From NCBI RefSeq assembly GCF_022844445.1, contig NZ_JALHLS010000007.1:1-64000 (forward strand): DNA of 64,000 nucleotides, written 5' to 3'. Position 1 is the stretch's first letter. The number at the start of each line of letters is the position of its first letter. Below are positions 1 through 8,535 of the stretch, in pieces. The position numbers and the translations under genes were made by a program. Origin of the DNA: Hyphomonas sp. GTDB taxonomy: Bacteria; Pseudomonadota; Alphaproteobacteria; Caulobacterales; Hyphomonadaceae. The notes under the pieces are model-generated. The model searched no databases. It was given only the letters and a program-made list of their open reading frames with translations, and had not been told where the DNA came from.

Positions 1-82
1 GCTCGCCCGCACCGCCGTGCCGCCGCGCCTGCAGCCGGAGCCGGCCGCAGCGCCGCCGGTGCGCCTGCACCGCGCCGCATGA
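1..82 (+). CDS. 3' end of an unidentified gene (partial)
   Basis: An open frame enters from the left edge and stops with TGA at 80-82. It encodes an Ala/Pro/Arg-rich tail of 26 residues. This frame is preferred because nearly every codon ends in G or C, as in the other genes of the window. A competing frame runs to a TGA at 94-96 but has weaker third-position bias. No domain can be recognised from so short a tail. Confidence 0.35.
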   Translation, partial: LARTAVPPRLQPEPAAAPPVRLHRAA

Positions 83-151
83 CCATCAAGGTTTGATGCC
101 TCCGGCGATCCAGTCTAGCCTTGCCGGCCAGAGTGATTGCAAGGCCCGCGC

Positions 152-688
152 ATGTCCCGCTTCGAACAAATGATCCAGACCGTCGAGACCTACCAGAAGC
201 TGGTCGAGGAAAACTATTCGCGCATCCGCCGCCTTGCCGAGGATGTGCGCGCAGGCCTGTGCGACTATATCGGCGCGCCGGACGGCGTGTGCGTGCATCT
301 CGTGCCGCCCACCGGCCCGTTCGAGCCGCGCGCTTACGGCGACGCTGCCTTCTCCATCCCGCCGCGCGGGTTCCGCCCGCTCGGTCCGGTCTCCTTCGGA
401 CTGGCCTTCCGGGTCTCCAAACAGGCCGATTGGCTGCGCCTGAAGTTCGAGTGCCGCAAGACCGGCGAGGAGTTCGTGGTCGGCATCGAGGACGGCGCGG
501 AGTACACGTTCAGCCTGCCCATCGAGGAGCAGGGCTCCGAGCCGTTCTATGCCCATATCTTCGAGTATATTCTCGGCTGGTTCGAGGAGAATATCGAAAG
601 CTACCGGGACGGCGCCTATGGCACGCGGGCCATCGGGTTCGATTTTCCCAGTGTACCCAGCCTGCTTGCGGCACCGGCAGAGTCCTGA
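152..688 (+). CDS. conserved hypothetical protein, 178 aa
   Basis: No family recognised. The N-terminal 45 residues look helical and may form a short coiled coil (MSRFEQMIQTVETYQKLVEE). The rest is a compact alpha/beta protein with many aromatic residues and no signal peptide or membrane segment, so it is probably cytosolic. The ATG at 152 is chosen over an in-frame TTG at 137, which adds only five residues. GC-rich third positions support real coding. It is convergent with the metallopeptidase on the other strand, 110 bases away. No function is proposed. Confidence 0.75.
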   Translation: MSRFEQMIQTVETYQKLVEENYSRIRRLAEDVRAGLCDYIGAPDGVCVHLVPPTGPFEPRAYGDAAFSIPPRGFRPLGPVSFGLAFRVSKQADWLRLKFECRKTGEEFVVGIEDGAEYTFSLPIEEQGSEPFYAHIFEYILGWFEENIESYRDGAYGTRAIGFDFPSVPSLLAAPAES

Positions 689-753
689 GTAAGTATTTTG
701 AACGCAAAACTCAGCCTGCTGGGTGCAATTCAGGGATTCGCCTGCCGCGCGAT

Positions 754-765
754 AAAAATATTTTT
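754..765. repeat. AT-only palindrome between convergent genes
   Basis: AAAAATATTTTT is a perfect 12-base palindrome in a 110-base gap between two convergent genes. It stands out in a GC-rich background. It could help end transcription in both directions, since it gives a T-run on either strand, but there is no GC-rich stem directly attached. Confidence 0.35.
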
Positions 766-798
766 GCGGTACACGAACAAAAGTCGTCTTGACACGGA

Positions 799-1518
799 TT
801 ATTCGCCGGCGGCCTGAAGCTCGGTCCCGTGCAGGCGCAGCCAGGCCCGCTGACGCTGCCAATCCGGGCAGCATCGGGCCACAAGTGCCCAGAATTTTGC
901 CGAGTGGTTCATTTCCCGCAGATGGGCGCATTCATGCGCCGCCACGTAGTCCAGTACCTCTGGCGGAGCCATTATTAACCGCCACGAGAACGACAATTGG
1001 CCGTCCACCGTGCACGAGCCCCAGCGCGAGCGCGTGTCCTTGACGGAAATGCCCGTATTGGCCACCCGCAGGGTCTCGCAATGCTTAGTTACCGTGCGCG
1101 TCAACTCGGCTTTTGCCTGCTTCTTCAGGAAGCGCACGACGCGCGAGTGGGTCGTCTCAGGATCCCCGGGAACCGAGAGCGTACGGGGGTTTCCGGGGTA
1201 AAGACGGGCGATCCGGCCCTCACCCTCCAGGGTGATCAGGCAGTCCTCGCCCTTGTACTGGATGGTCTCGCCATCCTCGAAAAGGGTTACTTCCGGCAGG
1301 TGCTGCAGGCGCGACGAAATCCAGTCCACCCGTTCGGCCGCAAAGGCGGCGGCCGCCTCGATCTGGCGGGAAGAGGGGGCCACGGCCACGGCCTCGCGGC
1401 GGCGCTCGTCCAGGCGGATAATCAGACGCCGCGCTTTCGCGTTAACCTCGAGGCGCACCTTCACCCGGTGACCACCGGGGGCGCGCAAGGTCATGGTCTG
1501 GCCATCATTGAAACGCAT
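799..1518 (-). CDS. YgjP/SprT-like M48-type metal-dependent hydrolase
   Basis: Member of the DUF45/YgjP family of putative zinc metallopeptidases (M48-like), 239 aa. The zinc motif HECAH lies at about residues 195-199, with a third histidine at 205 in NHSAKFW. This spacing (HExxH-x5-H) is typical of the family. The segment SRWGSC around residue 160 is another family hallmark. No signal peptide, so cytosolic. The substrate is unknown for this family. Start: the ATG at 1518 leads directly into the conserved RFNDG segment; an in-frame upstream start at 1569 would run almost into the divergent lipoprotein start at 1572 and is less likely. Confidence 0.88.
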   Translation of the reverse strand: MRFNDGQTMTLRAPGGHRVKVRLEVNAKARRLIIRLDERRREAVAVAPSSRQIEAAAAFAAERVDWISSRLQHLPEVTLFEDGETIQYKGEDCLITLEGEGRIARLYPGNPRTLSVPGDPETTHSRVVRFLKKQAKAELTRTVTKHCETLRVANTGISVKDTRSRWGSCTVDGQLSFSWRLIMAPPEVLDYVAAHECAHLREMNHSAKFWALVARCCPDWQRQRAWLRLHGTELQAAGE

Positions 1519-1571
1519 GTGTAGAACACCTGTAAGGTCGTACGCGGCCAAGACCATTTGAGGGACCAAAT

Positions 1572-3332
1572 ATGAAATATCTGCTCACGGGCATGATCGC
1601 GCTTACATTGCTTACGGGCTGTGGGCAGAAAGACAAGGCAGGCGGAAGCGCGACTCCCGCATCGGTTGTATTCAGCGCCAGCGATCTGCCGGACGTCTCG
1701 ATCCGAAAAGGGGACTCAGCAACCGCCGGGGCCGCCCTCCAGGCGCTCAACCTCGCTGAGTCTGGTGCTGGCCGTATCAGCTTTGCCGGCAGCGATGTCA
1801 GTGGCGACAAGGCCGTCTTCAACAACATCACCCTGTCGGCCCCGGAACTCGCCGACGAAGGCACCGAGGCCAGCCCTTCGGACGCCGAACTGGCTGAAAT
1901 CTTCAGCTACATGGACTCTGACGGCGACGGCGTTGCCGATGACGGCTCGGGCACCACGCTCGACTCCCTGCGCGCCGAAATGCAGGTCCCGGCCTCTGCG
2001 CCGTCTGCCCCGCCGGTCGTGAAGGCCGCCAAGCTCGAATTCGAAGGCCTCGGCGTGTTCGAAGGCCAGGCAAACTTCGGCCTGATGAAACTGACGGACA
2101 TCACCATCACCCCCGCCGAAGGCTCGGAAGACCAGAGCACCGGCAAGATCAACTCGATCGAACTTGTGAACCCCTCACCGGAAACGGCCGCCTGGGTTGC
2201 CAGCCTGCTCGGCAAGGGCGAGCCGGCGCCTTTCCCGGAAGGCACCGCCCTCTCGTTTGACCGCTGGCTGGTCAATGGCGTGAACTTCAATGTCGCTGAT
2301 GCCAGCGGCACAGGCCTCTTCACGGTCGACTCGCTGCACATCTCTGACCTCAAGGAAGAGAAAGCCGGCCTCATGGGCCTGTCGAACCTGAAATTCGACT
2401 TCGCCGAAGCCGCCGGCTCCGACGTCAAGATCGCGCTCGAAGGTTTCGGCGTGAAAGGCATCAATTACGGCCTCTTCAGCGAGGCGGTCAGCGCCGGTGC
2501 GGCCAGTGGCGGCACCGACCCGACCGCGCTGACCTCGGCCCTCCAGGCCGACCCGGCCAACCCCGGCTATGACGCGCTCAGCATCAAGGCCCTGAAGGCC
2601 GACATCGTCGGCGCCGCCGTCGACATGCCGGCGCTGACCTCCGCGGTCAGCCGCGACAAGCAGGGCCGCGCGACGAAAGTCGTCACCGATCCCTTCACGG
2701 TCACGGTCAAGGCCCGCGACAATGCCGACGGCGAACAGTTCGCCGGCGCGCTTGCCACGATGGGCTTCGAAACGCTTGCCTTCAGCGGCGCAGGCGAGTC
2801 GCTGTATGATCCGGATGCGGACATCGTGACCCTCGCCAAGGGCAAGAACTACTGGGAGCTCCAGGACGGCTTCAAGCTCGACTTCTCGGCCAAGTATGCC
2901 GGCACCAAGGCGATTGCCGCCGCGCAGGTCGCCTCGCTGGACGAGAGTGCCGATCCGGAAGCGATGCTGAACTCGGTCCTGCAGAACGTCGTCATCCACC
3001 AGTTCGAGATCGCGCTGGACGATAACGGCATGCTCGACCGCGCCCTCAACGCCTATGCGGCCCAGTCGGGTGAAGATCCGGCCGCCGTGCGCAGCCAGCT
3101 CTCCGGCATGTTCGCCATGGCCCCGATGTTTGCGGCCGGCACCGGCATCGACCCGAAGGTTGTCACCGAACTCGCCACAGCCCTGTCGAGCTTCGTCACG
3201 GAGCCGAAGACGCTGACCATCTCGATGGCCCCGAAAACGCCGATCGCCGCGCAGGCCTTCGCCGATGCCGCGTCGGACCCGGCGAAAGCGCTGACCAAGG
3301 AAGCGCTCGGCTTCTCGGCCGGCAACAAGTAA
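1572..3332 (+). CDS. large hypothetical lipoprotein, 586 aa
   Basis: The N-terminus is a clear lipoprotein signal (MKYLLTGMIALTLLTGC, lipid-attached Cys17), so the mature protein is probably anchored in the outer or inner membrane facing the periplasm. Around residues 114-124 there is an Asp-rich loop (DSDGDGVADD) resembling thrombospondin type 3 or EF-hand calcium loops. The rest is a long, Ala/Gly/Thr-rich, beta-prone protein with no recognised enzyme motif. It stands alone and is followed by a strong terminator. It diverges from the metallopeptidase with only about 53 bases between them, which must hold both promoters. Function unknown. Confidence 0.85.
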   Translation: MKYLLTGMIALTLLTGCGQKDKAGGSATPASVVFSASDLPDVSIRKGDSATAGAALQALNLAESGAGRISFAGSDVSGDKAVFNNITLSAPELADEGTEASPSDAELAEIFSYMDSDGDGVADDGSGTTLDSLRAEMQVPASAPSAPPVVKAAKLEFEGLGVFEGQANFGLMKLTDITITPAEGSEDQSTGKINSIELVNPSPETAAWVASLLGKGEPAPFPEGTALSFDRWLVNGVNFNVADASGTGLFTVDSLHISDLKEEKAGLMGLSNLKFDFAEAAGSDVKIALEGFGVKGINYGLFSEAVSAGAASGGTDPTALTSALQADPANPGYDALSIKALKADIVGAAVDMPALTSAVSRDKQGRATKVVTDPFTVTVKARDNADGEQFAGALATMGFETLAFSGAGESLYDPDADIVTLAKGKNYWELQDGFKLDFSAKYAGTKAIAAAQVASLDESADPEAMLNSVLQNVVIHQFEIALDDNGMLDRALNAYAAQSGEDPAAVRSQLSGMFAMAPMFAAGTGIDPKVVTELATALSSFVTEPKTLTISMAPKTPIAAQAFADAASDPAKALTKEALGFSAGNK

Positions 3333-3358
3333 GTCCCAGGGGCTCACACCAGACCAAA

Positions 3359-3395
3359 GGGCGCGGCGGCTTCGGCTTCCGCGCCCTTTTCTTTG
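3359..3395 (+). terminator. rho-independent terminator after the lipoprotein gene
   Basis: Stem arms GGGCGCGG (3359-3366) and CCGCGCCC (3379-3386) with a 12-base loop, followed by TTTTCTTT. It begins 27 bases after the stop of the lipoprotein gene and ends 30 bases before the next start. Confidence 0.8.
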
Positions 3396-3424
3396 GGTGC
3401 AGGTGCAGGCATAGGCTTTGGCCC

Positions 3425-4249
3425 ATGAAACTCGCCTTCTTCGGAGACGTCGTCGGAAAGCCGGGCCGCAGCGCGGTGCAGTCGCACTTGCCCGGCCTGA
3501 AAGCGCGTCTGCGGCTCGATTTCGTGGTGGTCAACGGCGAGAACGCCGCCGGCGGCTTCGGCCTCACCAGCCAGATCGCCGAGGAATTCTTCGCGGCCGG
3601 CGCCGACTGCCTGACACTTGGCGACCATGCGTGGGACCAGCGCGAAGCCCTGACCTATATCGAGCGCGAGCCGAGGCTCCTGCGTCCGCTGAACTATCCG
3701 CCTGCCGCCCGCGCGCCGGGGAAGGGCGCGGAGCTGTTCACACTGCCCGATGGCCGCCGCGTCGGCGTCATCCAGCTGCAGGGCAACGTCTTCATGCGCC
3801 AGTCGCTCGCCTGTCCGTTCGCAGCGGCGGATGCGGCGCTCGACCAGATGCCGCTCGGCGCCGTGGCGGACGCGATCATCGTCGACATGCACTGCGAGGC
3901 GACCAGCGAGAAGATGGCCATGGGCCATCATTGCGACGGCCGTGCCAGCCTGGTTGTCGGCAGCCACACCCACGTGCCCACCGCCGACACGATGATCCTC
4001 TCCGGCGGCACCGCCTACCACACCGATGCCGGCATGTGCGGGGACTATGACTCCGTGATCGGCATGCAGAAGGAAGGCTCGCTCTACCGCTTCCAGTCGC
4101 AGCTCCCCGGTGAGCGCTACCAGCCCGCCCTCGGCGAAGGCACACTCTGCGGCACCTATGTCGAGACCGACGACCGCACCGGCCTGGCCTTACGCATCGA
4201 ACCCATCCGAATGGGCGGCAGGCTGAGTACGCAGGTTCCTGCCGGCTGA
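3425..4249 (+). CDS. TIGR00282 family metallophosphoesterase (YmdB-like)
   Basis: Homologue of Bacillus YmdB, a dinuclear-metal phosphodiesterase that hydrolyses cyclic nucleotides in vitro. At 274 aa it has the usual length. Metal-binding motifs are in order: FGDVVG (residues 6-11), VNGENAAGG (about 38-46), GDHAWD (about 67-72), DMHCEATSEK (about 156-165) and VGSHTHVPTAD (about 178-188). The third motif has Asp where Bacillus YmdB has Asn (GNH); alphaproteobacterial relatives may share this. Cytosolic. It is followed by yebC after about 100 bases. Confidence 0.93.
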   Translation: MKLAFFGDVVGKPGRSAVQSHLPGLKARLRLDFVVVNGENAAGGFGLTSQIAEEFFAAGADCLTLGDHAWDQREALTYIEREPRLLRPLNYPPAARAPGKGAELFTLPDGRRVGVIQLQGNVFMRQSLACPFAAADAALDQMPLGAVADAIIVDMHCEATSEKMAMGHHCDGRASLVVGSHTHVPTADTMILSGGTAYHTDAGMCGDYDSVIGMQKEGSLYRFQSQLPGERYQPALGEGTLCGTYVETDDRTGLALRIEPIRMGGRLSTQVPAG

Positions 4250-4347
4250 GCTGCGCGGCCGCTTCGGCCGTCACTTCCCATTTCGCCGCCCGCGCGTTAG
4301 AGAGCCCGCCAAACCGGAAACCTGAACAGAACCAAGAGGGTCACGCC

Positions 4348-5103
4348 ATGGCCGGCCATAGCAAGTGGGCAAACATCCAGCACCGCAAAGGCAAGCAGGA
4401 CAAGAAGCGCGCCGTGCTGTTCGCGCGCCTCGCCAAAGAGATTACGGTCGCCTCCAAGATGGGCGGACCTGACCCGTCCATGAACCCGCGCCTGCGCCTC
4501 GCCATCACCAACGCCAAGGGCGTCTCGGTGCCGAAGGACAACATCCAGCGCGCCATCGACAAGGGCCAGAGCGGCGGCGGCGCCGACTATGCCGACATTC
4601 GCTATGAAGGGGTCGGCCCCGGCGGGGTCGGTATCATCATCGAGGCTGCGACCGACAACAAGAACCGTACCGCCACCGACGTGCGTTCCGCCTTCACCAA
4701 GAGCGGCGGCGCGCTCGGCACCACTGGCTCGGTCTCGTTCAATTTCGACCAGCTGGGCGAGATCGAATACCCGGCCAGTGTCGGCACCCCGGACGAAGTC
4801 ATGGACGCCGCCATCATGGCCGGCGCGCAGGACGTGGAGTCGGATGAGGACGGCCACCGGATCTACACCGCGCGGGAAGATTTCGCGGCGGTGACGACCG
4901 CGCTCGCCGAAACCTTCGGCGCCAAGGTGGAGCCGCGCTCGGCCAAGATCATGTGGAAGCCGAAGGTCAATGTGACCGTTGCCGGCGACAATGCCGATGC
5001 GCTGATGAAGCTGCTCGATGTGCTCGACGAGCTGGACGATGTGCAGAACGTCTATGACAATTCGGAACTCTCCGACGAGGAAATGGCCCGCCTGGCGGGC
5101 TGA
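4348..5103 (+). CDS. yebC: YebC/PmpR family protein
   Basis: Full-length member (251 aa) of the YebC/PmpR family, beginning with the signature MAGHSKWANIQHRK. Members have been described as DNA-binding regulators and, more recently, as translation factors that relieve ribosome stalling. The three-domain layout is intact, including the GPGGVGIIIE segment near residues 90-100 and an acidic C-terminal domain. In many bacteria yebC sits beside ruvC and ruvAB; here it is followed instead by rpiB after 24 bases, and the pair may be co-transcribed. Confidence 0.95.
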   Translation: MAGHSKWANIQHRKGKQDKKRAVLFARLAKEITVASKMGGPDPSMNPRLRLAITNAKGVSVPKDNIQRAIDKGQSGGGADYADIRYEGVGPGGVGIIIEAATDNKNRTATDVRSAFTKSGGALGTTGSVSFNFDQLGEIEYPASVGTPDEVMDAAIMAGAQDVESDEDGHRIYTAREDFAAVTTALAETFGAKVEPRSAKIMWKPKVNVTVAGDNADALMKLLDVLDELDDVQNVYDNSELSDEEMARLAG

Positions 5104-5127
5104 CCTCCAACCCGCAGGACCGCCGCC

Positions 5128-5565
5128 ATGCGCATCGCCGTCGCCTCAGACCATGCCGCTGTTGCCATGAAAGCGGCGCTCGCCGACTGGCTGCGCGGGC
5201 AGGGGCACGAGGTCGATGATCTGGGGACGGACGGTGAGGCCAGCGTCGACTATCCGGACTTTGGCTACAAGCTCGCCGCTCATGTCGCCGCTGGAAAGGC
5301 GGAGCGCGGCATCGCCCTCTGCGGCACCGGCATCGGCATCTCCATTGCGGTGAACCGCAATCCGGCCGTGCGCTGCGCCCTCGTCTCCGAGCCACTCTCC
5401 GCCGCGCTCTCGCGCGAGCACAATGATGCCAACATCATTGCCCTGGGCGCCCGCGTCATCGGCATCGAGATGGCGAAAGCCTGCCTCACTGCGTTCCTGA
5501 CGACCCCCTTCGGCGGCGACCGCCACGCGAGGCGCGTCGAGAAGCTGGGCAAGTCCCCTGACTGA
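5128..5565 (+). CDS. rpiB: ribose 5-phosphate isomerase B
   Basis: RpiB/LacA/LacB family, 145 aa, interconverting ribose 5-phosphate and ribulose 5-phosphate in the pentose phosphate pathway. Visible hallmarks are the N-terminal SDHAAVAMK, the catalytic-cysteine segment ALCGTGIGISIAVNR (about residues 64-78) and HNDANIIALGARV (about 97-109). The gene lies 24 bases after yebC and 23 bases before an acetyltransferase gene. Cytosolic. Confidence 0.93.
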   Translation: MRIAVASDHAAVAMKAALADWLRGQGHEVDDLGTDGEASVDYPDFGYKLAAHVAAGKAERGIALCGTGIGISIAVNRNPAVRCALVSEPLSAALSREHNDANIIALGARVIGIEMAKACLTAFLTTPFGGDRHARRVEKLGKSPD

Positions 5566-5588
5566 AAGCTCTGAGAAAGAGGCGCACC

Positions 5589-6014
5589 ATGATCCGCGTC
5601 GAGCGCCCCACAGACGCCGATATTGACCTGCTCCACCCCATGCTGCGGAAGGCCTACTGGTCGCCCGGCATCCCGCGTGACACAGTCGCGCGCGCCTGCG
5701 CCAATTCGCTGTGCGCCATTGCGCGGGACGAGACGGGCGCCCTGATCGGTTTTGCCCGCGCGGTGACGGACCGGGCCGTCTTCGCCTGGGTCTGCGACGT
5801 GATCATCGAGCCCGCCCATCGCGGCAAGGGCCTCGGCCGCGGCCTTGTCCGTGCACTGATGGGGCATCCGGACCTGCAGACCGTCCGCCGCTGGATGCTT
5901 GGCACGGCAGACGCGCACGGCGTCTATGCCGAGCTCGGCTTCGGCCCAATCAAGGCGCCTGAGCGGCTGATGGAAGTGATCAAGCCGGCGCATTACAAGA
6001 AGCCAGCGGCGTGA
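5589..6014 (+). CDS. GNAT family N-acetyltransferase
   Basis: A 141-aa GNAT acetyltransferase. The acetyl-CoA binding loop (RGKGLGRGLV) is at about residues 79-88, after the beta strand WVCDVIIEPAH. The C-terminal YAELGFGPI matches the usual motif B region. The substrate cannot be read from sequence. It follows rpiB by 23 bases with a good ribosome site (AAAGAGGCG) and is probably the last gene of the yebC-rpiB run. Confidence 0.88.
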   Translation: MIRVERPTDADIDLLHPMLRKAYWSPGIPRDTVARACANSLCAIARDETGALIGFARAVTDRAVFAWVCDVIIEPAHRGKGLGRGLVRALMGHPDLQTVRRWMLGTADAHGVYAELGFGPIKAPERLMEVIKPAHYKKPAA

Positions 6015-6108
6015 AGCGGGCCGCACCGGGCATCAGGCGTTTACCGGACGGAACACGCCAGGGCGTTGCCGGGCGCATTCGCGCAGGCTTCCCGCTTTTC
6101 TCCCGGCG

Positions 6109-6136
6109 TTGACAGATCGCGAATTTGTCGCGTCAA
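6109..6136 (+). promoter_or_regulatory. dyad overlapping a TTGACA promoter element
   Basis: A consensus -35 hexamer TTGACA (6109-6114) begins a nested inverted repeat. The outer arms are TTGAC (6109-6113) and GTCAA (6132-6136); the inner arms are CGCGA (6118-6122) and TCGCG (6128-6132). The -10 region at 17-18 bases (around TCAATG) is weak. It lies 36-63 bases upstream of the Cys-rich lipoprotein gene and could be an operator over its promoter. Confidence 0.4.
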
Positions 6137-6171
6137 TGCCTGCGTTCTACTGTCGCGGATGAGGGTGGGGA

Positions 6172-7281
6172 ATGATCAGGCTACGTGCACTTCAGGCTTC
6201 GCTAGCCGCAGGCGTCCTGTTCTCTGCCGGCCTTTCAGCCTGTGTGACGAAGGCGCCGCTGTCAGCTTCTGCGAGCCCTGAAGACATCGCCTTCGCGGGC
6301 GCGCCTGCGGAAACTTATCCCGCCAACACGTGGCCGGGACAGTGCTACTGGCTGTCGGATACGGGCGAGGGCTGGCTTGCCCGCGCGGATCTGCCCGGCC
6401 CTGACTACTGCCACGAACTGGATAGCTGCGCTGGCGGCGCAGGGCTGTCCGGCGGCGGGTGTTACAAGTGGGCGGACGGGCCGCACGCACCAGCAAAGCC
6501 GTGGGCCGAGTTCGGTTTGCCTGTCATGTCTCAGCCCGAATCCGAACCCGAGCCGGAGAACGAGACAGAAACGTCCGGGCCGGCGTGTTACTGGCAGTCG
6601 GGTCCCGAAGATGGGTATGGCTCGGCTTACAAGTACTGGAACGAGACCGCCTGCTTCCGGTTCAGCGCCTGCACCCGGGACAGCGACTTAGGAGATGACA
6701 CCGCAACCTGCTTCAAGTGGGCGATGGGACCGGATGCGCCGGCGTTGCCCTGGAGCGAGCGGCTCACCAATGCCGCCCTTGCCGCCAGCATTCTGCCGCC
6801 GGAGGACATCTACGAAGGCGCCTTCGAGATGACGAGCGATTCATGTTTCGAGGACTGCCAGCCCGTCCCGATGCGCACTATCTCCGAGACACCTCTCCAT
6901 CTGCATCCCGACGCGACCTCGCCAGTCATCGGCAATATCCCGGCCGGAGAGTGTGTTGGCAACAAAAACTACAAGCTGCTCTCGACGCCGCATCGCGGCG
7001 TGGTGCTGGAGACGGATGACGGGTTTGTCGCGGGCGATGTAATCTACTATCTCGCCTATGATGGCGAAGGAAACTACCGCGCCTGGTGGCGGGGTGACTA
7101 CACTTACGCCTACGAGGGAATTCCGCCTGTCCGCTGGGACCCTGAGCCCGAGACCCTCGACCCTAGGGTTGGCTACTGGCTTGAGCTTGAACGCGCCGAT
7201 GGCACAAGCGGCTGGGCAAAGGCCCCGCCATACGACCTTCATGATGCCCTGCCCGAGCCGTGCCCGCCTCTGGGAGGCTGA
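6172..7281 (+). CDS. Cys-rich lipoprotein with two tandem modules and an SH3-like segment
   Basis: A secreted lipoprotein of 369 aa with a signal ending in AGLSAC (Cys24). The mature part has two copies of a roughly 60-residue module, at about residues 53-115 and 140-200. Each begins CYW, has further cysteines in the middle, and ends in C[YF]KWA.GP.AP..PW. Even cysteine spacing suggests disulfides formed in the periplasm or outside. After the modules comes a region (LHLHPDATSPVIGNIPAGECVG, in part) that resembles a bacterial SH3-type domain start. A Glu/Pro-rich linker separates the modules. No known family recognised. Confidence 0.8.
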   Translation: MIRLRALQASLAAGVLFSAGLSACVTKAPLSASASPEDIAFAGAPAETYPANTWPGQCYWLSDTGEGWLARADLPGPDYCHELDSCAGGAGLSGGGCYKWADGPHAPAKPWAEFGLPVMSQPESEPEPENETETSGPACYWQSGPEDGYGSAYKYWNETACFRFSACTRDSDLGDDTATCFKWAMGPDAPALPWSERLTNAALAASILPPEDIYEGAFEMTSDSCFEDCQPVPMRTISETPLHLHPDATSPVIGNIPAGECVGNKNYKLLSTPHRGVVLETDDGFVAGDVIYYLAYDGEGNYRAWWRGDYTYAYEGIPPVRWDPEPETLDPRVGYWLELERADGTSGWAKAPPYDLHDALPEPCPPLGG

Positions 7282-7294
7282 TCGCGGTCATATC

Positions 7295-8464
7295 TCAAGC
7301 CCCGAGGCCAAGGCTCTCGAGAATCATCTCATTGTCTGCGCCCGGACGAGGTGGGGGCAGGTGGAGGCTCGCGGGCGTGGAGGTGAAATGGACCGGGTGT
7401 CTCATGGTGCGGTAGCGTCCCGCGTCGGGGTGTTCGGCTTCCTGGAAGAAGCCGGTCGCAACGAGGTGGGCATCGGTAAGGACTTCGGCGAGCGTGTTGT
7501 AGCGCATTGCGGGTATGTTTGCTTTGTCGAGTAGCTCCAGCCATTCGTCTGTGGACCGCGTGGCGGTCACGTCCTCGATCAGGGCATAGAGCGCGCCGGT
7601 ATTCTCGGTGCGCGCGGCGTAGGTAGAGAAGCGCGGGTCCTTGAAGACTTCCGGCAGGCCGCCGATCTCAAAGAACTTCTCCCATTGCTGGTCCGAGTAG
7701 GGAACAAGGCCGATATAGCCATCAGTGGTCGGGTAGGGGCGCCGGTTCGGATTGACCGAGCGGGTATAGGCGAGCTTGCCGTTGCCGGGCAGGTAGGTCT
7801 CGCCATAGAGGTTTTCCACCATGTTGAAGAAGGTGAAGCATTCCAGCATCGGCACCTGCACGAACTGGCCCTTGCCGGTTGTCGCCTTGTGGAAGAGGGC
7901 GGCCAGCGTCGCGTAGGTCGCGAACAGGCCTGCCGTCTTATCGGCGACGAGGGAGGGTGCGTACTCGGGCCGCCCGCCGGAGCGGATGGCGTTGAGGTCG
8001 GCAAAGCCAGAGGCGCCCTGGATCAGGTCATCATAGGCCTGACGGTGCGTATACGGACCACCTTTGCCGAAGCCCGCGCAGTGTATGTAGACGATGTCGT
8101 CCCTCAGCGCCTTGACTTGCTCATATCCGAAGCCGAGCCGCTCCATGCCGGCCAGGCGAACATTGTGGAAGAACACGTCGGCCGTCTTCAGCAGTTCAGT
8201 CAGAGCCGCCTTGCCCCCGGGCGTCTTCGCGTCGAGCGTCATCGAACGCTTGTTGCGGTTGAGCGCCATGTAGATCGGGCCCAGGTCGCCGGTCGGCGAG
8301 GCGCCGGCATAGCGCATCGTGTCGCCCTTGCCGGGCGGCTCGATCTTGATCACTTCGGCGCCGAGATCGGCGAGGATCATCGTCGCGAAGGGCCCGAGCA
8401 CGACGGTGCTCATGTCGATGATGCGGACACCTGAAAGCGGGCCGGTGCGAGGCGCGTCGGTCAT
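7295..8464 (-). CDS. CaiB/BaiF (family III) CoA-transferase
   Basis: Full-length (389 aa) family III CoA-transferase, which moves CoA between carboxylic acids through an enzyme-bound aspartyl anhydride. Hallmarks are the start GVRIIDMSTVVLGP, the segment NRNKRSMTLD, and the active-site Asp in RQAYDDLIQGASGF (about residues 142-155). Substrates vary widely (carnitine, alpha-methylacyl-CoA, oxalate, mesaconate) and cannot be fixed here. It lies 71 bases downstream of selO on the same strand, but no functional link is evident. It is convergent with the Cys-rich lipoprotein, with 13 bases between stops. Confidence 0.92.
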   Translation of the reverse strand: MTDAPRTGPLSGVRIIDMSTVVLGPFATMILADLGAEVIKIEPPGKGDTMRYAGASPTGDLGPIYMALNRNKRSMTLDAKTPGGKAALTELLKTADVFFHNVRLAGMERLGFGYEQVKALRDDIVYIHCAGFGKGGPYTHRQAYDDLIQGASGFADLNAIRSGGRPEYAPSLVADKTAGLFATYATLAALFHKATTGKGQFVQVPMLECFTFFNMVENLYGETYLPGNGKLAYTRSVNPNRRPYPTTDGYIGLVPYSDQQWEKFFEIGGLPEVFKDPRFSTYAARTENTGALYALIEDVTATRSTDEWLELLDKANIPAMRYNTLAEVLTDAHLVATGFFQEAEHPDAGRYRTMRHPVHFTSTPASLHLPPPRPGADNEMILESLGLGA

Positions 8465-8535
8465 GGTTCGGGTCTCCTCGGAAGTTCGCCGGTTAGTGCC
8501 TTGCCGGCTGCAGGTAGATCAAGCGTTTCCTCGGG

